DNA of 64,000 nt from JBBSDP01 sp038240605 (GCA_038240605.1 JBBSDP010000024.1:1-64000), one strand, 5' to 3'. Shown: positions 1 through 8,916, counted from the stretch's first letter. Numbers and translations: made by a program. The notes: generated by a model not told the origin, from the sequence alone.

Positions 1-2
1 AG

Positions 3-236
3 ATCGCCGCCACCTGGGCCGGCCATGTGCTGAGCACGCTACTGATTCTGTTGGGCTTTATTCGCCGAACCACAACCACCACCGGACTGAAAGTCACCGC
101 GACCCACCTGGACCGAACCTATCAGAAAGGCTTGAAGGTCGCCAAGGCCGAGTTCCAAGCAATCCAACTGACCCGCCACGAGGTCTGCCCTCAGTGGAAC
201 TACACGATTCGCCCCCACCAGAAAAACACGGAGTAG
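3..236 (+). CDS. ISAzo13-family transposase, C-terminal end (cut by window edge)
   Basis: Only the last 77 codons lie in the window, and the frame is open to the left edge. The tail has the segments expected at the C-terminus of the 'Rhodopirellula transposase' (DDE_Tnp_ISAZ013) family: a hydrophobic stretch, then TTTTTGLKVTA, RTYQKGLKV, LTRHEVCPQWNYTIRP and a TAG stop. In this family the segment follows the DDE catalytic core, which is outside the window, so it cannot be told whether the element is intact. The right end of the insertion sequence should lie just after the stop, but its inverted repeat cannot be confirmed without the left end. Confidence 0.85.
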   Translation: MAATWAGHVLSTLLILLGFIRRTTTTTGLKVTATHLDRTYQKGLKVAKAEFQAIQLTRHEVCPQWNYTIRPHQKNTE

Positions 237-524
237 TTTTTGGACGGGTTCTTAGCGTTCGGGAAGCGGCACAGATCCCCTCGTCTCCCACGGGAATCTC
301 GTTCAGCAGGATTAAAGAAGGGCGCATCAAGGTGCGCCGCACTCGATGTCACGAAGGTCCATGGAAGACGCGCCAAAAAAGTTTTTCACATGAGAAAAAT
401 GGGGACAAATAAAAGGTTGAACCGCTTGCAATCTACATTTGTAAACGCCAATCCGGTCTCCGATCGACCGAAAATCTGAAAATGGCCATAGGCAGCGCGC
501 CTAGATGTAGAGGGACCGTACAAA
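237..524. other. Intergenic region holding the presumed IS right end and an upstream region
   Basis: No gene is seen here. The first ~40 bases after the transposase stop probably contain the IS terminus (inference). The later part is more AT-rich than its surroundings and carries a small hairpin: TTTTTC at 382-387 pairs with GAAAAA at 394-399 across a 6-nt loop. It may be the promoter region of the small HTH gene at 525. No T-tract supports a terminator. Confidence 0.4.
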
Positions 525-719
525 ATGCTAACAACAAAACAGCGGCGGTTGATCCAGCTGATTGAGCATCGGTGCCGCTACCAATTGCCAACCGTCCAGC
601 GCGATCTGGCTGAGAGCATGGGTATTCGGTGCGACTCGCTCAACAAGCTCCTGAGTCGCACGCGACGAACGCTTGAAGCGAGCGGGAGGACGTTGGCGAT
701 GCCGCCGCGTCATCGGTGA
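525..719 (+). CDS. Small helix-turn-helix protein
   Basis: 64 residues. An SD-like GAGGGA lies 8 nt before the ATG. Residues 1-50 read as a short helical DNA-binding fold: LTTKQRRLIQLIEHRC, then QRDLAESMGIRCDSLNKLL, an HTH pattern resembling the winged-helix start of LexA-type repressors. There is no second domain, so it is either a single-domain regulator or a remnant. It sits between an IS end and the glycan cluster and could regulate the latter. The following gene begins 41 bases downstream on the same strand. Existence is likely; function is only inferred from the HTH pattern. Confidence 0.5.
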   Translation: MLTTKQRRLIQLIEHRCRYQLPTVQRDLAESMGIRCDSLNKLLSRTRRTLEASGRTLAMPPRHR

Positions 720-759
720 AATTCCCAAACGGTTTGCTGGTAAGGCGCTGGGATTCGTT

Positions 760-1791
760 ATGCCGTCATCGCGCATGAATGAAGATGAGACGCGAGTGAT
801 CATTGGTGTGTTCTACGCTGGACACCTCGGCGACGCCCTTTGCGCGACGCCACTCGCCAGACTGCTTTGGAAAGCCCGTGGGCGACGAATTTGGGTGGAA
901 CAACACCCGGCGAACCTGACGGCGTTCCAAAACAATCCGTACATCGAAGGATTTACATCACACACGGGGCGGCCACTCCAAAGGGCGATGCGCGGAATTG
1001 GACACATGATCCAGCGTTTGCAGCAGGGATTCGATCTGCCGATCGAGTCGGACGCGCGCCCGGAAATATTTCTCAGCGCAGCCGAACGCGCATGGGCGGA
1101 AGAGCAGCATGCTCGATGGAATACCGGCCGCCGGGTGTGCATCGTTTCGCCTGAAGCGATAACCGACCGGGAGCGATTTGGGAACGTTGACTGGCGATAT
1201 CTTCGGCGAATTCTTTGCCGTCAATTCAGAGTGGTGTACCCCCGCTTCGGAACGGCGGCCAGAGCCAATCCTGAAATTCCTGGCGACGAAGAAGAAACGA
1301 TCCTTTACGAGGGCCTCACGTCGCGCCAATACATTTCCCTTTTTTCCGTAGCTGATGCGTTTTGCGGGGGGACATCGGGCGGTTCGCACGCGGCGGCGGC
1401 ATTTGGAATTCCTGCCGTGATCGTCGCCTGGCGTGAGTTGCTGGAAGGTCTCCGATTCCCGTGCTGCAAGCGCGAACCGGGACCAGCGACGTTTCTTTAC
1501 CCGGAACATCAATTTCTACTCAACTCGACGGTGCGGATGGGTCAGTTCCGAGAGAGCGCGGTTGCCACCGCGGTGGCGGATCTCCATGACGCGGTTGAAT
1601 CAGGACGTCCCAATTCCCATCCTGCCAACGACTTGCCCTCACGATGTCTGAACGAACTCGTATCGATCGAGGCGGCGCGGCGCATTGCCGCGCTTCGCGT
1701 ATCCTTCATGATGGCCCAGGCACTCCCGAAAGACGATGCCGTGCTCATTTTGAGGGGTTGCGGATGCCGTCGCCGGCGGATACTTCGTTGA
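760..1791 (+). CDS. Glycosyltransferase family 9-like protein (heptosyltransferase fold)
   Basis: 343 residues from ATG 760. The frame stays open upstream to 673, but that part overlaps the HTH gene and looks non-coding. Residues ~13-40 (VIIGVFYAGHLGDALCATP) match the N-terminal GT9 signature with its GD and TP residues. Residues ~201-215 (FCGGTSGGSHAAAAFGIPAV) correspond to the C-terminal donor-site segment 'sGxxHxAaAlgxP'. GT9 enzymes move ADP-heptose or a related sugar onto lipopolysaccharide cores, normally at the inner membrane. Sugar and acceptor here are unknown. The 3' end overlaps the next gene by 28 nt, implying translational coupling within the cluster. Confidence 0.75.
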   Translation: MPSSRMNEDETRVIIGVFYAGHLGDALCATPLARLLWKARGRRIWVEQHPANLTAFQNNPYIEGFTSHTGRPLQRAMRGIGHMIQRLQQGFDLPIESDARPEIFLSAAERAWAEEQHARWNTGRRVCIVSPEAITDRERFGNVDWRYLRRILCRQFRVVYPRFGTAARANPEIPGDEEETILYEGLTSRQYISLFSVADAFCGGTSGGSHAAAAFGIPAVIVAWRELLEGLRFPCCKREPGPATFLYPEHQFLLNSTVRMGQFRESAVATAVADLHDAVESGRPNSHPANDLPSRCLNELVSIEAARRIAALRVSFMMAQALPKDDAVLILRGCGCRRRRILR

Positions 1792-3074
1792 GCGTCCTAC
1801 CGCATCCATCGAAGGTGGCAAGGCGCGCTCTCATTCTTACGCCGGGCACGAGGCGTCCTCGAACTTTCCACTTTCCGGGAATTGGAATGCGAACAGGTGA
1901 AACTTTCCTGAGGAACGTCCGGCCGGTACGCCACCAGGCAGTCAGGGAGCCGGTTTGTCATTATTCTACGTCACGCGGATTGGTTTGGAGCGGAGCTCCG
2001 AAATGGACCAATCCTTCCGCCGATCATCGAACCACACACTGGCTCGTTGACGGATTGCCGCGTTCTACCTTTGTTGGGCATCCCGCACACCGTCGATCGC
2101 TTTCGAATAGTGCGTCGTTCAATCCAGGCGTAATCCATCTGAATGGGCGCCTGCTCCTCGCCTGTCGGGTAGGGTATGGAAACCAGAGCGGCATTTGGAT
2201 TGGACAGCTTGACCGTAACTGGATGCCAATCGCCGAGAGTTTCGTTGAAACCGTTCCGTACCATGACGGCGAAAGCTTTGAGGACCCGCGGTTCTTCAGC
2301 CATCAAGGGCAGCCGTGCCTAAGCTGCGCAGTCGCCCGGGGGCATCAAACCGTCCAGTGCGTCCTAGAGATCGGTGTAAACCTCCGTGCGACTTCTTACG
2401 TGGAGTTCCCCTCTCCGACCGGCGCCCGCCATGAAAAGAACTGGATTTTCTTCGAAAACGGCCGCGGACTGTATTGCATCTACCACGCAGGGCGCGCAAT
2501 GCATGAGGTGTATCGGGTTGTGGATGGACGGCTGACTCCGGCACACGCGGCGCCTCATTCAATGACCTGGCGCTGGGGGGAAATTCGCGGCGGCACGAAT
2601 GTCGTCCTGGCCGACGGACGTTACTGGACGCTGTTTCATAGCCACCGAAGATACGCCCGCACGGTTCACTATTTTATGGGCGCGTGCGCCTTTGAAGCTG
2701 AGCCGCCCTTCAGAATGACTGACTATACACCTTCCCCGCTCTACTACGCGCCACAGCCATCGCAGTCGCTACTGCCACATGATGTGAAACATGTAGTCTT
2801 TCCGTCGGGCCTATTGAAAAGCGGAAATGAATGGACGGTCTTCGCGGGATATAACGACGAACGGGTGATGATCGGGAGGATCCAACACGACAACCTAACG
2901 CGGTTGATGGTTAAACTCCCACCATCGGGTATCGAATCGGGGTCAGTCGGGACGGCTCCCCAGGCCATCGCCGGAAGGAATACGTCATGTCAATCGTTAG
3001 AAATCCCATACGGCGCAATGTGCCGCCAAACGCCGGCGGAACCGTCTCGGGAATGCCGCGGACCTTTTGCATAA
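1764..3074 (+). CDS. GH130-like five-bladed beta-propeller protein of the glycan cluster
   Basis: 436 residues. ATG 1764 is chosen because GAGGGG lies about 8 nt upstream; the frame is also open to 1644. The first ~110 residues are Arg/Pro-rich and unassigned. From there it has the propeller hallmarks of GH130/GH43-like sugar phosphorylases and hydrolases: FNPGVIHLNGRLLLACRVG, SFEDPRFF near residue 170, HEKNWIFF near 221 and a GGTNVVLADGRYW blade near 280. The EDPR and KNW motifs resemble those in propeller proteins found next to glycosyltransferases. It may phosphorolyse or bind a mannoside-type glycan, but catalytic residues were not verified. It overlaps both neighbours, consistent with one polycistronic mRNA. 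Confidence 0.6.
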   Translation: MPSPADTSLSVLPHPSKVARRALILTPGTRRPRTFHFPGIGMRTGETFLRNVRPVRHQAVREPVCHYSTSRGLVWSGAPKWTNPSADHRTTHWLVDGLPRSTFVGHPAHRRSLSNSASFNPGVIHLNGRLLLACRVGYGNQSGIWIGQLDRNWMPIAESFVETVPYHDGESFEDPRFFSHQGQPCLSCAVARGHQTVQCVLEIGVNLRATSYVEFPSPTGARHEKNWIFFENGRGLYCIYHAGRAMHEVYRVVDGRLTPAHAAPHSMTWRWGEIRGGTNVVLADGRYWTLFHSHRRYARTVHYFMGACAFEAEPPFRMTDYTPSPLYYAPQPSQSLLPHDVKHVVFPSGLLKSGNEWTVFAGYNDERVMIGRIQHDNLTRLMVKLPPSGIESGSVGTAPQAIAGRNTSCQSLEIPYGAMCRQTPAEPSRECRGPFA

Positions 3075-3652
3075 CGCTACGGCAAAGCCCGGAACGAACC
3101 CGGGAAGCGTGGACGCACTTTGGCGAGGTGGGGCTGAACGTCGAAGCGTATTGCGGCGTTCATGGTCTCACGGCGGGTCTTTACACAACCTACCGAGATC
3201 CTTCCGGGTGGACGATGAGCCGAGGTTACATCGGCTGTTTCCTCTCCCACTACATGCTGTGGAATGCGCTGCAATACACGCCGGAGGATGAGTGGCTGAT
3301 TCTGGAAGACGACTGTGCGTTTCAAGGGGATTTTCGGGAGGAGTTCGCGAAATCCTACTCGCAACTGCCACCGGATTGGCAATTTGTATTCGTTGGCGGG
3401 TGTTGCGAACAAGTTCATCAGGTGATCAGCCCCCGCGTAGCATTGGGAAGCTCGATGTGTACCCATGCCTACATGGTTCGGCGTTCAGCGCTGGCCACGC
3501 TGCTCGAGGAAACCCAAAAAGTGTGTAACCATCTGGACATTCTCCTTCTGGAGAAGGTGCTCCCACAACTTAGGAGTTATCTGTTTGTTCCCTTTCTCGC
3601 TCGCCAACACACACTCGACGGCAAATGGCCTTCAATGGGCCATACCGAATAG
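2987..3652 (+). CDS. Glycosyltransferase family 25 protein
   Basis: 221 residues. ATG 2987 has AAGGA about 8 nt upstream although it overlaps the previous gene by 88 nt. An internal ATG at 3053 (MPRTFCITL) would start exactly where the conserved domain begins and is the alternative. GT25 signatures are clear: CITLRQSPERTREAW, AYCGVHG, GYIGCFLSHYMLWNAL near residue 80 and WLILEDDCAF near 103, the last carrying the DxD-like acidic pair that binds metal and nucleotide sugar. The family adds galactose or glucose to LPS outer cores and, in eukaryotes, to collagen. Acceptor here is unknown. Confidence 0.85.
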   Translation: MSIVRNPIRRNVPPNAGGTVSGMPRTFCITLRQSPERTREAWTHFGEVGLNVEAYCGVHGLTAGLYTTYRDPSGWTMSRGYIGCFLSHYMLWNALQYTPEDEWLILEDDCAFQGDFREEFAKSYSQLPPDWQFVFVGGCCEQVHQVISPRVALGSSMCTHAYMVRRSALATLLEETQKVCNHLDILLLEKVLPQLRSYLFVPFLARQHTLDGKWPSMGHTE

Positions 3653-3666
3653 GGTGTGGGGCAAGC

Positions 3667-4533
3667 ATGACACTCTTCACTCGCAACATGAGCAGCCAGT
3701 TGTCCACGCCAATGAACGGCGCCTTTTCCGAGATTGATCCGCGGGTTCGCCAAACCACGCGTCGCCGGTCGGCGCCCTCGCAAAGGGAGCGGTCGCTGCC
3801 AAACGTGTCGCGCGGGCGACGGAACCTCGTAGTCGTCCGCGCTGGAGATCAGTCACTGCACCGACAATGGATTGCGGATAACGTCCCGCGGACGTTCGAC
3901 CTGTTTGTCTCCTACTACGGCGAGGTCGCGGGCGCGCAGCAAGACGGAGCGGACTTCTATTCCGTCGAGCGCGGGCCGAAATTTCCCGCGATTGCGCACC
4001 TGCTTGATACGAGAAAAGGATTGATTGACAAATACGATTGTGTCGTGTTTTCGGAGGATGACCTGTTCACGGACGCGAGGTCTTGGAACACTTTATTCGA
4101 CATTTTCCATGATTACCGGCTTGATCTCGCGCAGCCAGCCCTTACGCCGGACAGCTGCGCGAGTTGGGAATTCACGCGCAAAATGCCCGACTGCTTGCTA
4201 CGGCTCACAAACTTTGTCGAGGTCATGACGCCGATGTTCAGCCGCCGTGCGCTGCAGAGCGTTGGACATACGTTTGCGGAGAGTGTCAGCGGGTGGGGAC
4301 TTGATTTCCTCTGGCCTGTGTTGCTGCCGTACCCCCAGTTTCAGGTCGCGATAATCGATACGATCGCGTTCCGTCACACGCGGCCCCTCGGATCCGGAAC
4401 GCTCTACAGCGTCCTGTCCGCCGCCGGCATTTCGGCTGGAGCTGAAATGGAGGAGGTTCGCGGGCGCTTCTCGCTGCGACCGTTCCAATACAGGGAATAC
4501 GGCCGCGTCCTCGCGAATCGTCCGGGCCACTGA
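3667..4533 (+). CDS. DUF707-like putative glycosyltransferase
   Basis: 288 residues from ATG 3667; the frame is open to 3625 but that would overlap GT25. After a basic N-terminal ~45 residues the core reads LVVVRAGDQSLHRQW, FDLFVSYYG, KYDCVVFSEDDLFTD near residue 126, LDLAQPALTPDSC and VEVMTPMFSRRAL, ending in a WGLDFLWPVLL segment. This order (small-molecule pocket, EDD, QPAL, SRR) is that of DUF707, whose members are thought to be nucleotide-sugar transferases. Its location in a GT9/GT25 cluster supports a role in building a surface glycan. The reaction is not known. Confidence 0.65.
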   Translation: MTLFTRNMSSQLSTPMNGAFSEIDPRVRQTTRRRSAPSQRERSLPNVSRGRRNLVVVRAGDQSLHRQWIADNVPRTFDLFVSYYGEVAGAQQDGADFYSVERGPKFPAIAHLLDTRKGLIDKYDCVVFSEDDLFTDARSWNTLFDIFHDYRLDLAQPALTPDSCASWEFTRKMPDCLLRLTNFVEVMTPMFSRRALQSVGHTFAESVSGWGLDFLWPVLLPYPQFQVAIIDTIAFRHTRPLGSGTLYSVLSAAGISAGAEMEEVRGRFSLRPFQYREYGRVLANRPGH

Positions 4534-4626
4534 CGGGTGGGTCGGGTAACAGAATTACACATCGATTGTCGGGCGCATCAGCAGCGCTCCCCGAGAAAGC
4601 GACTGAAGTTCGAAAGGAGAATCCGC

Positions 4627-5199
4627 ATGCATACTGTGGACTGGTTCAGCCCCTACATCCCAACCTGGCGGGCAGCGCTGTCGACGCTCGATTCCCCGAT
4701 GGTCGGCGAGTTGCACGCCCTCGAGATCGGATGCCTCGAAGGGCGCGCCACCGTCTGGCTCCTGGAAAACGCGCTGGTGCACCCGAGCTCTTCGATTACC
4801 GTCGTCGACACCTTCGCCGGCAGCCCTGAGTTCAGCGAGATGGCGTTCGATGTGCGCGGCATGGAGGAGCGGTTCGATACCAACATCGCGCCACACGCTC
4901 ACAAGGTCCGCAAGATCAAGGCGACTTCCGCGGAGGCGCTGCGCCGGCTCGACCCCGCTTCGTTCGACCTGATCTACGTCGACGGCTCCCATCGCGCCTG
5001 CGACGTTCTCGAAGACGCGGTCCTCTCCTGGCGCCTGCTCCGCCCCGGCGGAATCCTGATCTTCGACGACTACGGGTGGACCATGCCCGAGTCCGCGCTC
5101 GACCGTCCCAAGATCGGCATCGACGCCTTTCTCTTCGCCTTTGACGGCCAATACGCCGTCCTCCACCACGGATACCAGATGATCCTGAAGAAGCGGTAG
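4627..5199 (+). CDS. Class I SAM-dependent methyltransferase (Methyltransf_24 type)
   Basis: 190 residues. ATG 4627 is preceded by a good SD (AAAGGAG, ~8 nt), which overrules the longer open frame to 4537. Motif I is LHALEIGCLEGRATVWLL at ~28-45; then VVDTFAGSPEF and, at ~114-150, FDLIYVDGSHRACDVLEDA followed by LLRPGGILIFDDYGW. The VDGSH...D..W..L.PGG...DDY pattern is typical of Methyltransf_24 enzymes that modify sugars or surface polysaccharides. It closes the glycan cluster, 93 nt after the DUF707 gene, and may cap or decorate the product of the upstream transferases (inference). Confidence 0.8.
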   Translation: MHTVDWFSPYIPTWRAALSTLDSPMVGELHALEIGCLEGRATVWLLENALVHPSSSITVVDTFAGSPEFSEMAFDVRGMEERFDTNIAPHAHKVRKIKATSAEALRRLDPASFDLIYVDGSHRACDVLEDAVLSWRLLRPGGILIFDDYGWTMPESALDRPKIGIDAFLFAFDGQYAVLHHGYQMILKKR

Positions 5200-5274
5200 T
5201 CCGGCCAGCGTGGCCGAGCCGCACACGGAACAACTGTGGAACAGATACCTAACATTTTACTAACGGAGAACGCC

Positions 5275-8200
5275 ATGACCATGAACTATTACAACGGCCC
5301 GTGCACCCCAACGTGCATCTGTCCTTCCTGCTGCCCAACCAATTCGAGCAGCTCCCAGCCCGCTAACACGATCGCCGGGGCGGTGGCGCTCGCCACGGGA
5401 ATGCTTACGCTTCCCATTTCGACGATGGTCGCCTCGTCCATCGGATCGACCGGCCTGGCCCTCGCCATCGAATACTCGGCGTGCAGGATCTCCCAGGCCC
5501 TGGCCGGCATCGGCGTCGATCTCAGCACCTTCATCCAGATGCTCCCCGGCTCGGCGATTCTCAGCACCGGCCTCAATTCCCAGGAACACTTTTCCGATCT
5601 CGGCGGCGGGCACTATTCCTCCGCCAACAACAATTCCGCCGCCACCGTCACGCGAACCGGCGTCGGCACCTCGGCCGATACTTTTACGATGGTGGCCCGC
5701 GATGGCACGGTCAGCCGCTTCCTCGGCTTCGATCCCTCCGTCCCCACGCCGGGCGTCATCCAGAGCATCACCGACCGCAACGGCAACACCCAGACCTACG
5801 CCTGGACACCCGCCGTGGTGCCAGGCGGACGCGTGCAACTTGCCACCGTCAGCGACGGATACGGCCGCGTCACGCACTTCACCTACTACGGCCCCGAAGC
5901 AAGTTACCGCCTGAAGACGGTGACCGACTTCCTCGGCCGCCGCACCGACTTTGCCTACGACACGCATGGCCATCTCATCTCGCTGGTCACTCCTTCAGTG
6001 ACCCGGGGAGCCGATAACAATGCCAACACCTTCCCCGGCGGGATGGCGTACGTCTTCGAGTACGACGTCAACAACCCGCGCCTGGACCGCCGGGACGATC
6101 TGCTCAAGGTCTTCTATCCCAATCAAACCCAGCCTCACGTCAATACGGCCACGGGCGTCGTCGACATGAACGCGGTCTACGCCAGCGGCACGCCGCGCAT
6201 GAGCTTCGAGTATGGCCAGGACCCCACCGACGTAAACCAGTACGGCCGCGTCCTGCGCAGTACGATCGGCAATTCCGTCTCCGGCGTCGGCGGAAGCTAC
6301 CAATATCTCTATCTCACCACCGGCCTGCCCGCCAACCAGATCAATCCATCGGACCCCATCGTCAGCCGTACGGTCGTGACCGACCGCAACGGCAACCAGA
6401 CGCTCTACGACTTCAACGCGGCGAACATGCCGGTCCGCATCGAGCGGATCGCCACCCGCACCAAGAACAGCCTCCAGGCGGCGAGCTGGATCACCTGGAC
6501 GAAGTACAACAGCCACAACCAGCCGACACTGGTGGTGATGCCCGAAGGAAACAGCGTCGCCTACACCTACGAAGACGAAACCACCGCCCCGGTCATCAAC
6601 GGCCTGCCTTACGCAAGGCGTTTCGGCCTGCTCCGCGGCGAAACCCGCTTTCCCGGCAACACCATCGGCGTCCCCACCACCCGCGCCGGCAGCGGCCCGG
6701 CCGGCGGCGTGCAGCAGCAGCTCACCCGCACCCACTTTTACGACCCCCTCTTCAGCCAGCTTTGCGCCACGATCGAGGAACGCGGCAATCCGATCGACGC
6801 CGGCGGCGATTACTTTCCGCCGCAGAACGGCGCCGCGACGCCGACGAACGGGGACCGCTCCCGCTACGCCACGATCACCACGTTCGATTACCAGAAGGAC
6901 ACACTCGCGGCGGTGCAAAGCGATCCGGCCCTACAGGCGATGCTCGGCCTCACCGCCGCCCAGATCGGGCAGTTGATCTCTTACGTCGATTCGCAGATGA
7001 AAGCCACCGACGGCACCGGCGGTCTCCCCGCCGGGTTTGCAATGGGACTCGGCGACATCAACGGCGAAGGAACCGGCAGCGGAACCGCCGGCAACGCCGC
7101 TCACGCCGGCAATGTGATCAAGGTTCAGCACCCCTCCGTGCGCCAGCTCGTCCCCAACGCCGGCTCCGGCGATCCCTGGGCTTGGCAGACGCAACTCCGC
7201 ACGGAACTGTTCACCGTGAACGCCAAAGGCCAGACCACAACCCACACCGATCCCGAAGGGAACCTGAACCTTTACATCCGCTACCCCGAATCCGATCCCG
7301 AAGGAGACGGCATGTTCGGCGACGTCGCCCTCTCCAACAAACAATACGGCCGAGTGAAGCAGATCCACGTTGACGCCGATCCCAACAGCGTCATGAGCCT
7401 GATCGGCTCGGACGGCGACCTGATCACCTTCACCCCCAACCTCATTGCGAGGACCAACACGCCGGGCAGTTATCTCGATCTCGTGACCGAGCACCAGTCC
7501 TCGCCGGCGGCGGCGGGATGCAGCAGTTGCGCCTACGACCCGCTCGGCAATCCCACGATCAACATCGATCCACGGGGATTCACGACCACGTATGAAAGAA
7601 ACGAACTCGGCCAGGTCTACCGCGTCACCGGCCCCGCCCCTTACAACTACCAGACGGAAACCTGGTACGACGCCAACGGCAACGTCACCCGCGTCGATAC
7701 CCAGGACCAGCAAGTCAAATTCGACTCCAGCGACCCCAGCGATCCGCGCTACGGTCAATTTACTCCCACCGGTTCGACTACGCTCACCGCAGGTGGAAGC
7801 GGCAGCGTCGCGCAGGTGCCGAGTCAGCCCGGCCCCGGCGGCTCGGTCCGCCCCGGCTGGTTCACCAACCTCCTCGACTACGACCTGCTCGACAACAAGA
7901 TCGAGGAAGACGTGGACGCCACCGGCTCCAATCCTTCGAGCCTTATGACGAAGTTTGCCTACGATCCCAACCAGAACCTCGCGAACATCACCAGGCCGTT
8001 GGGCAACACGATCGAGTACGACTACGACGAGCGGAACCTCAAGATCGCCCAGCGCCTCGGCTACGATCCGGCCACCAACCAGCAGGGGGCGGTGACGGTC
8101 TGGAGCTTCGACGGAAACGGCAACGTGATCGACGTCATCGGCCCCGCCGACCGCACCGGCAACCCCGGCACGCGACTGAGCGCCATCCTCGATGACGCCT

Positions 8201-8847
8201 TCGGCTTGGGCAGCGCCCTGGTCCACACCGGCGACTGGGTCACCCAGAATGTTTATGACGGGTTCGATCGCCTGATCCAGAGCACGGATGCCGTTGGCGG
8301 CATCGCGACGAACACGTACGACCCCAGTGGAAGAGTCATCGCCAGCGCCAAGAACGGAACCGCCGGCGGCGCATCGCCGACCGACCGAAGCGGCAGCGCC
8401 AATGTCCCGCTCTCCAGCAGCGCCATGTTCTTCGACGAGGCAGGCCGTCTCTACGACCACCAGCAGAACGTCTTCCTGAACACCGGAATCTCCGTCTCGA
8501 CACCCACGCACATGATCCCATCAGGAAGAGCCATCACCCACACCGGCGGCGGCCTCGCAGCCAACTCCACCGCCAACAGCAACACCGCCACCGTCACGCT
8601 CACCACCGGCGGCCAAAGCTACATCCTCAGCCGAAGCGTCTTCGATCGTGCGGGCCGAGTCACAGCCTCTGCTACGGACAACGGCGCGATCACGACGTTC
8701 GCTTATGACGGCGCCAATCGCCAGATCCTGAGGATTGATCCATTGAACAACCAGGTCCAGACAAGTTACGATGCCAACGGCAATGCCGTCGGCGTGACGC
8801 GCATCGAAACCTGCACCATCAGCAGCGGCATCGCGCCCGAGAAATAA
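5275..8847 (+). CDS. RHS/YD-repeat protein, truncated before the RHS core
   Basis: 1190 residues from ATG 5275 (CGGAG ~6 nt upstream; frame open to 5236). The N-terminus begins with a short Cys-rich run (CTPTCICPSCC) and a hydrophobic Ala/Thr/Ser-rich stretch, not a clear signal peptide. The rest is a series of RHS/YD units such as ITDRNGNTQTYAW, DFLGRRTDFAYDTHGH, YDPLGNPTINIDPRG, YDANGNVTRVDTQ and YDPNQNLANITRPLGNTIEY. Complete RHS proteins end with a core (RYYDPxxGRFxxxDP) and a variable toxin tip; neither is present. The frame stops in TAA at 8845-8847 inside a perfect palindrome, with a non-repeat tail ETCTISSGIAPEK. Probably a 3'-truncated shell protein. Codon use is strongly C-ending, unlike the G-ending downstream genes. 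Confidence 0.85.
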   Translation: MTMNYYNGPCTPTCICPSCCPTNSSSSQPANTIAGAVALATGMLTLPISTMVASSIGSTGLALAIEYSACRISQALAGIGVDLSTFIQMLPGSAILSTGLNSQEHFSDLGGGHYSSANNNSAATVTRTGVGTSADTFTMVARDGTVSRFLGFDPSVPTPGVIQSITDRNGNTQTYAWTPAVVPGGRVQLATVSDGYGRVTHFTYYGPEASYRLKTVTDFLGRRTDFAYDTHGHLISLVTPSVTRGADNNANTFPGGMAYVFEYDVNNPRLDRRDDLLKVFYPNQTQPHVNTATGVVDMNAVYASGTPRMSFEYGQDPTDVNQYGRVLRSTIGNSVSGVGGSYQYLYLTTGLPANQINPSDPIVSRTVVTDRNGNQTLYDFNAANMPVRIERIATRTKNSLQAASWITWTKYNSHNQPTLVVMPEGNSVAYTYEDETTAPVINGLPYARRFGLLRGETRFPGNTIGVPTTRAGSGPAGGVQQQLTRTHFYDPLFSQLCATIEERGNPIDAGGDYFPPQNGAATPTNGDRSRYATITTFDYQKDTLAAVQSDPALQAMLGLTAAQIGQLISYVDSQMKATDGTGGLPAGFAMGLGDINGEGTGSGTAGNAAHAGNVIKVQHPSVRQLVPNAGSGDPWAWQTQLRTELFTVNAKGQTTTHTDPEGNLNLYIRYPESDPEGDGMFGDVALSNKQYGRVKQIHVDADPNSVMSLIGSDGDLITFTPNLIARTNTPGSYLDLVTEHQSSPAAAGCSSCAYDPLGNPTINIDPRGFTTTYERNELGQVYRVTGPAPYNYQTETWYDANGNVTRVDTQDQQVKFDSSDPSDPRYGQFTPTGSTTLTAGGSGSVAQVPSQPGPGGSVRPGWFTNLLDYDLLDNKIEEDVDATGSNPSSLMTKFAYDPNQNLANITRPLGNTIEYDYDERNLKIAQRLGYDPATNQQGAVTVWSFDGNGNVIDVIGPADRTGNPGTRLSAILDDAFGLGSALVHTGDWVTQNVYDGFDRLIQSTDAVGGIATNTYDPSGRVIASAKNGTAGGASPTDRSGSANVPLSSSAMFFDEAGRLYDHQQNVFLNTGISVSTPTHMIPSGRAITHTGGGLAANSTANSNTATVTLTTGGQSYILSRSVFDRAGRVTASATDNGAITTFAYDGANRQILRIDPLNNQVQTSYDANGNAVGVTRIETCTISSGIAPEK

Positions 8848-8893
8848 AGGTGACGCGAACCTTTATATAAAGGTTCGCGTCACCTTTATTTCT
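8840..8893. repeat. 54-bp perfect palindrome at the 3' end of the RHS gene
   Basis: Base i pairs with base 17733-i from 8840 to 8893, centred between 8866 and 8867, without a mismatch. Each arm reads agaaataaaggtgacg then cgaacctttat. It contains the RHS stop codon. As RNA it would form a 27-bp helix with almost no loop. It could be a mobile repeat of the REP type or simply an inverted duplication. It could also act as a strong transcription barrier, although no T-tract follows. Confidence 0.95.
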
Positions 8894-8916
8894 GTCCGTC
8901 ACCTTTATTTCTGTCC
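8879..8916. repeat. Two adjacent copies of a 19-bp direct repeat
   Basis: gtcacctttatttctgtcc occurs at 8879-8897 and again at 8898-8916 with no spacer. The first copy overlaps the right arm of the palindrome, so the same ~15-nt core occurs three times in about 75 bp in both orientations. Confidence 0.95.

Noticed and set aside
6931..8511. Long minus-strand open frame opposite the RHS gene
   Set aside because: Antisense of a highly C-ending coding strand; Val/Gly/Asp-rich low-information protein.
8600..8847. RHS C-terminal toxin and immunity gene
   Set aside because: No RHS core, no toxin domain and no small downstream immunity-like gene; the gene ends in the palindrome.
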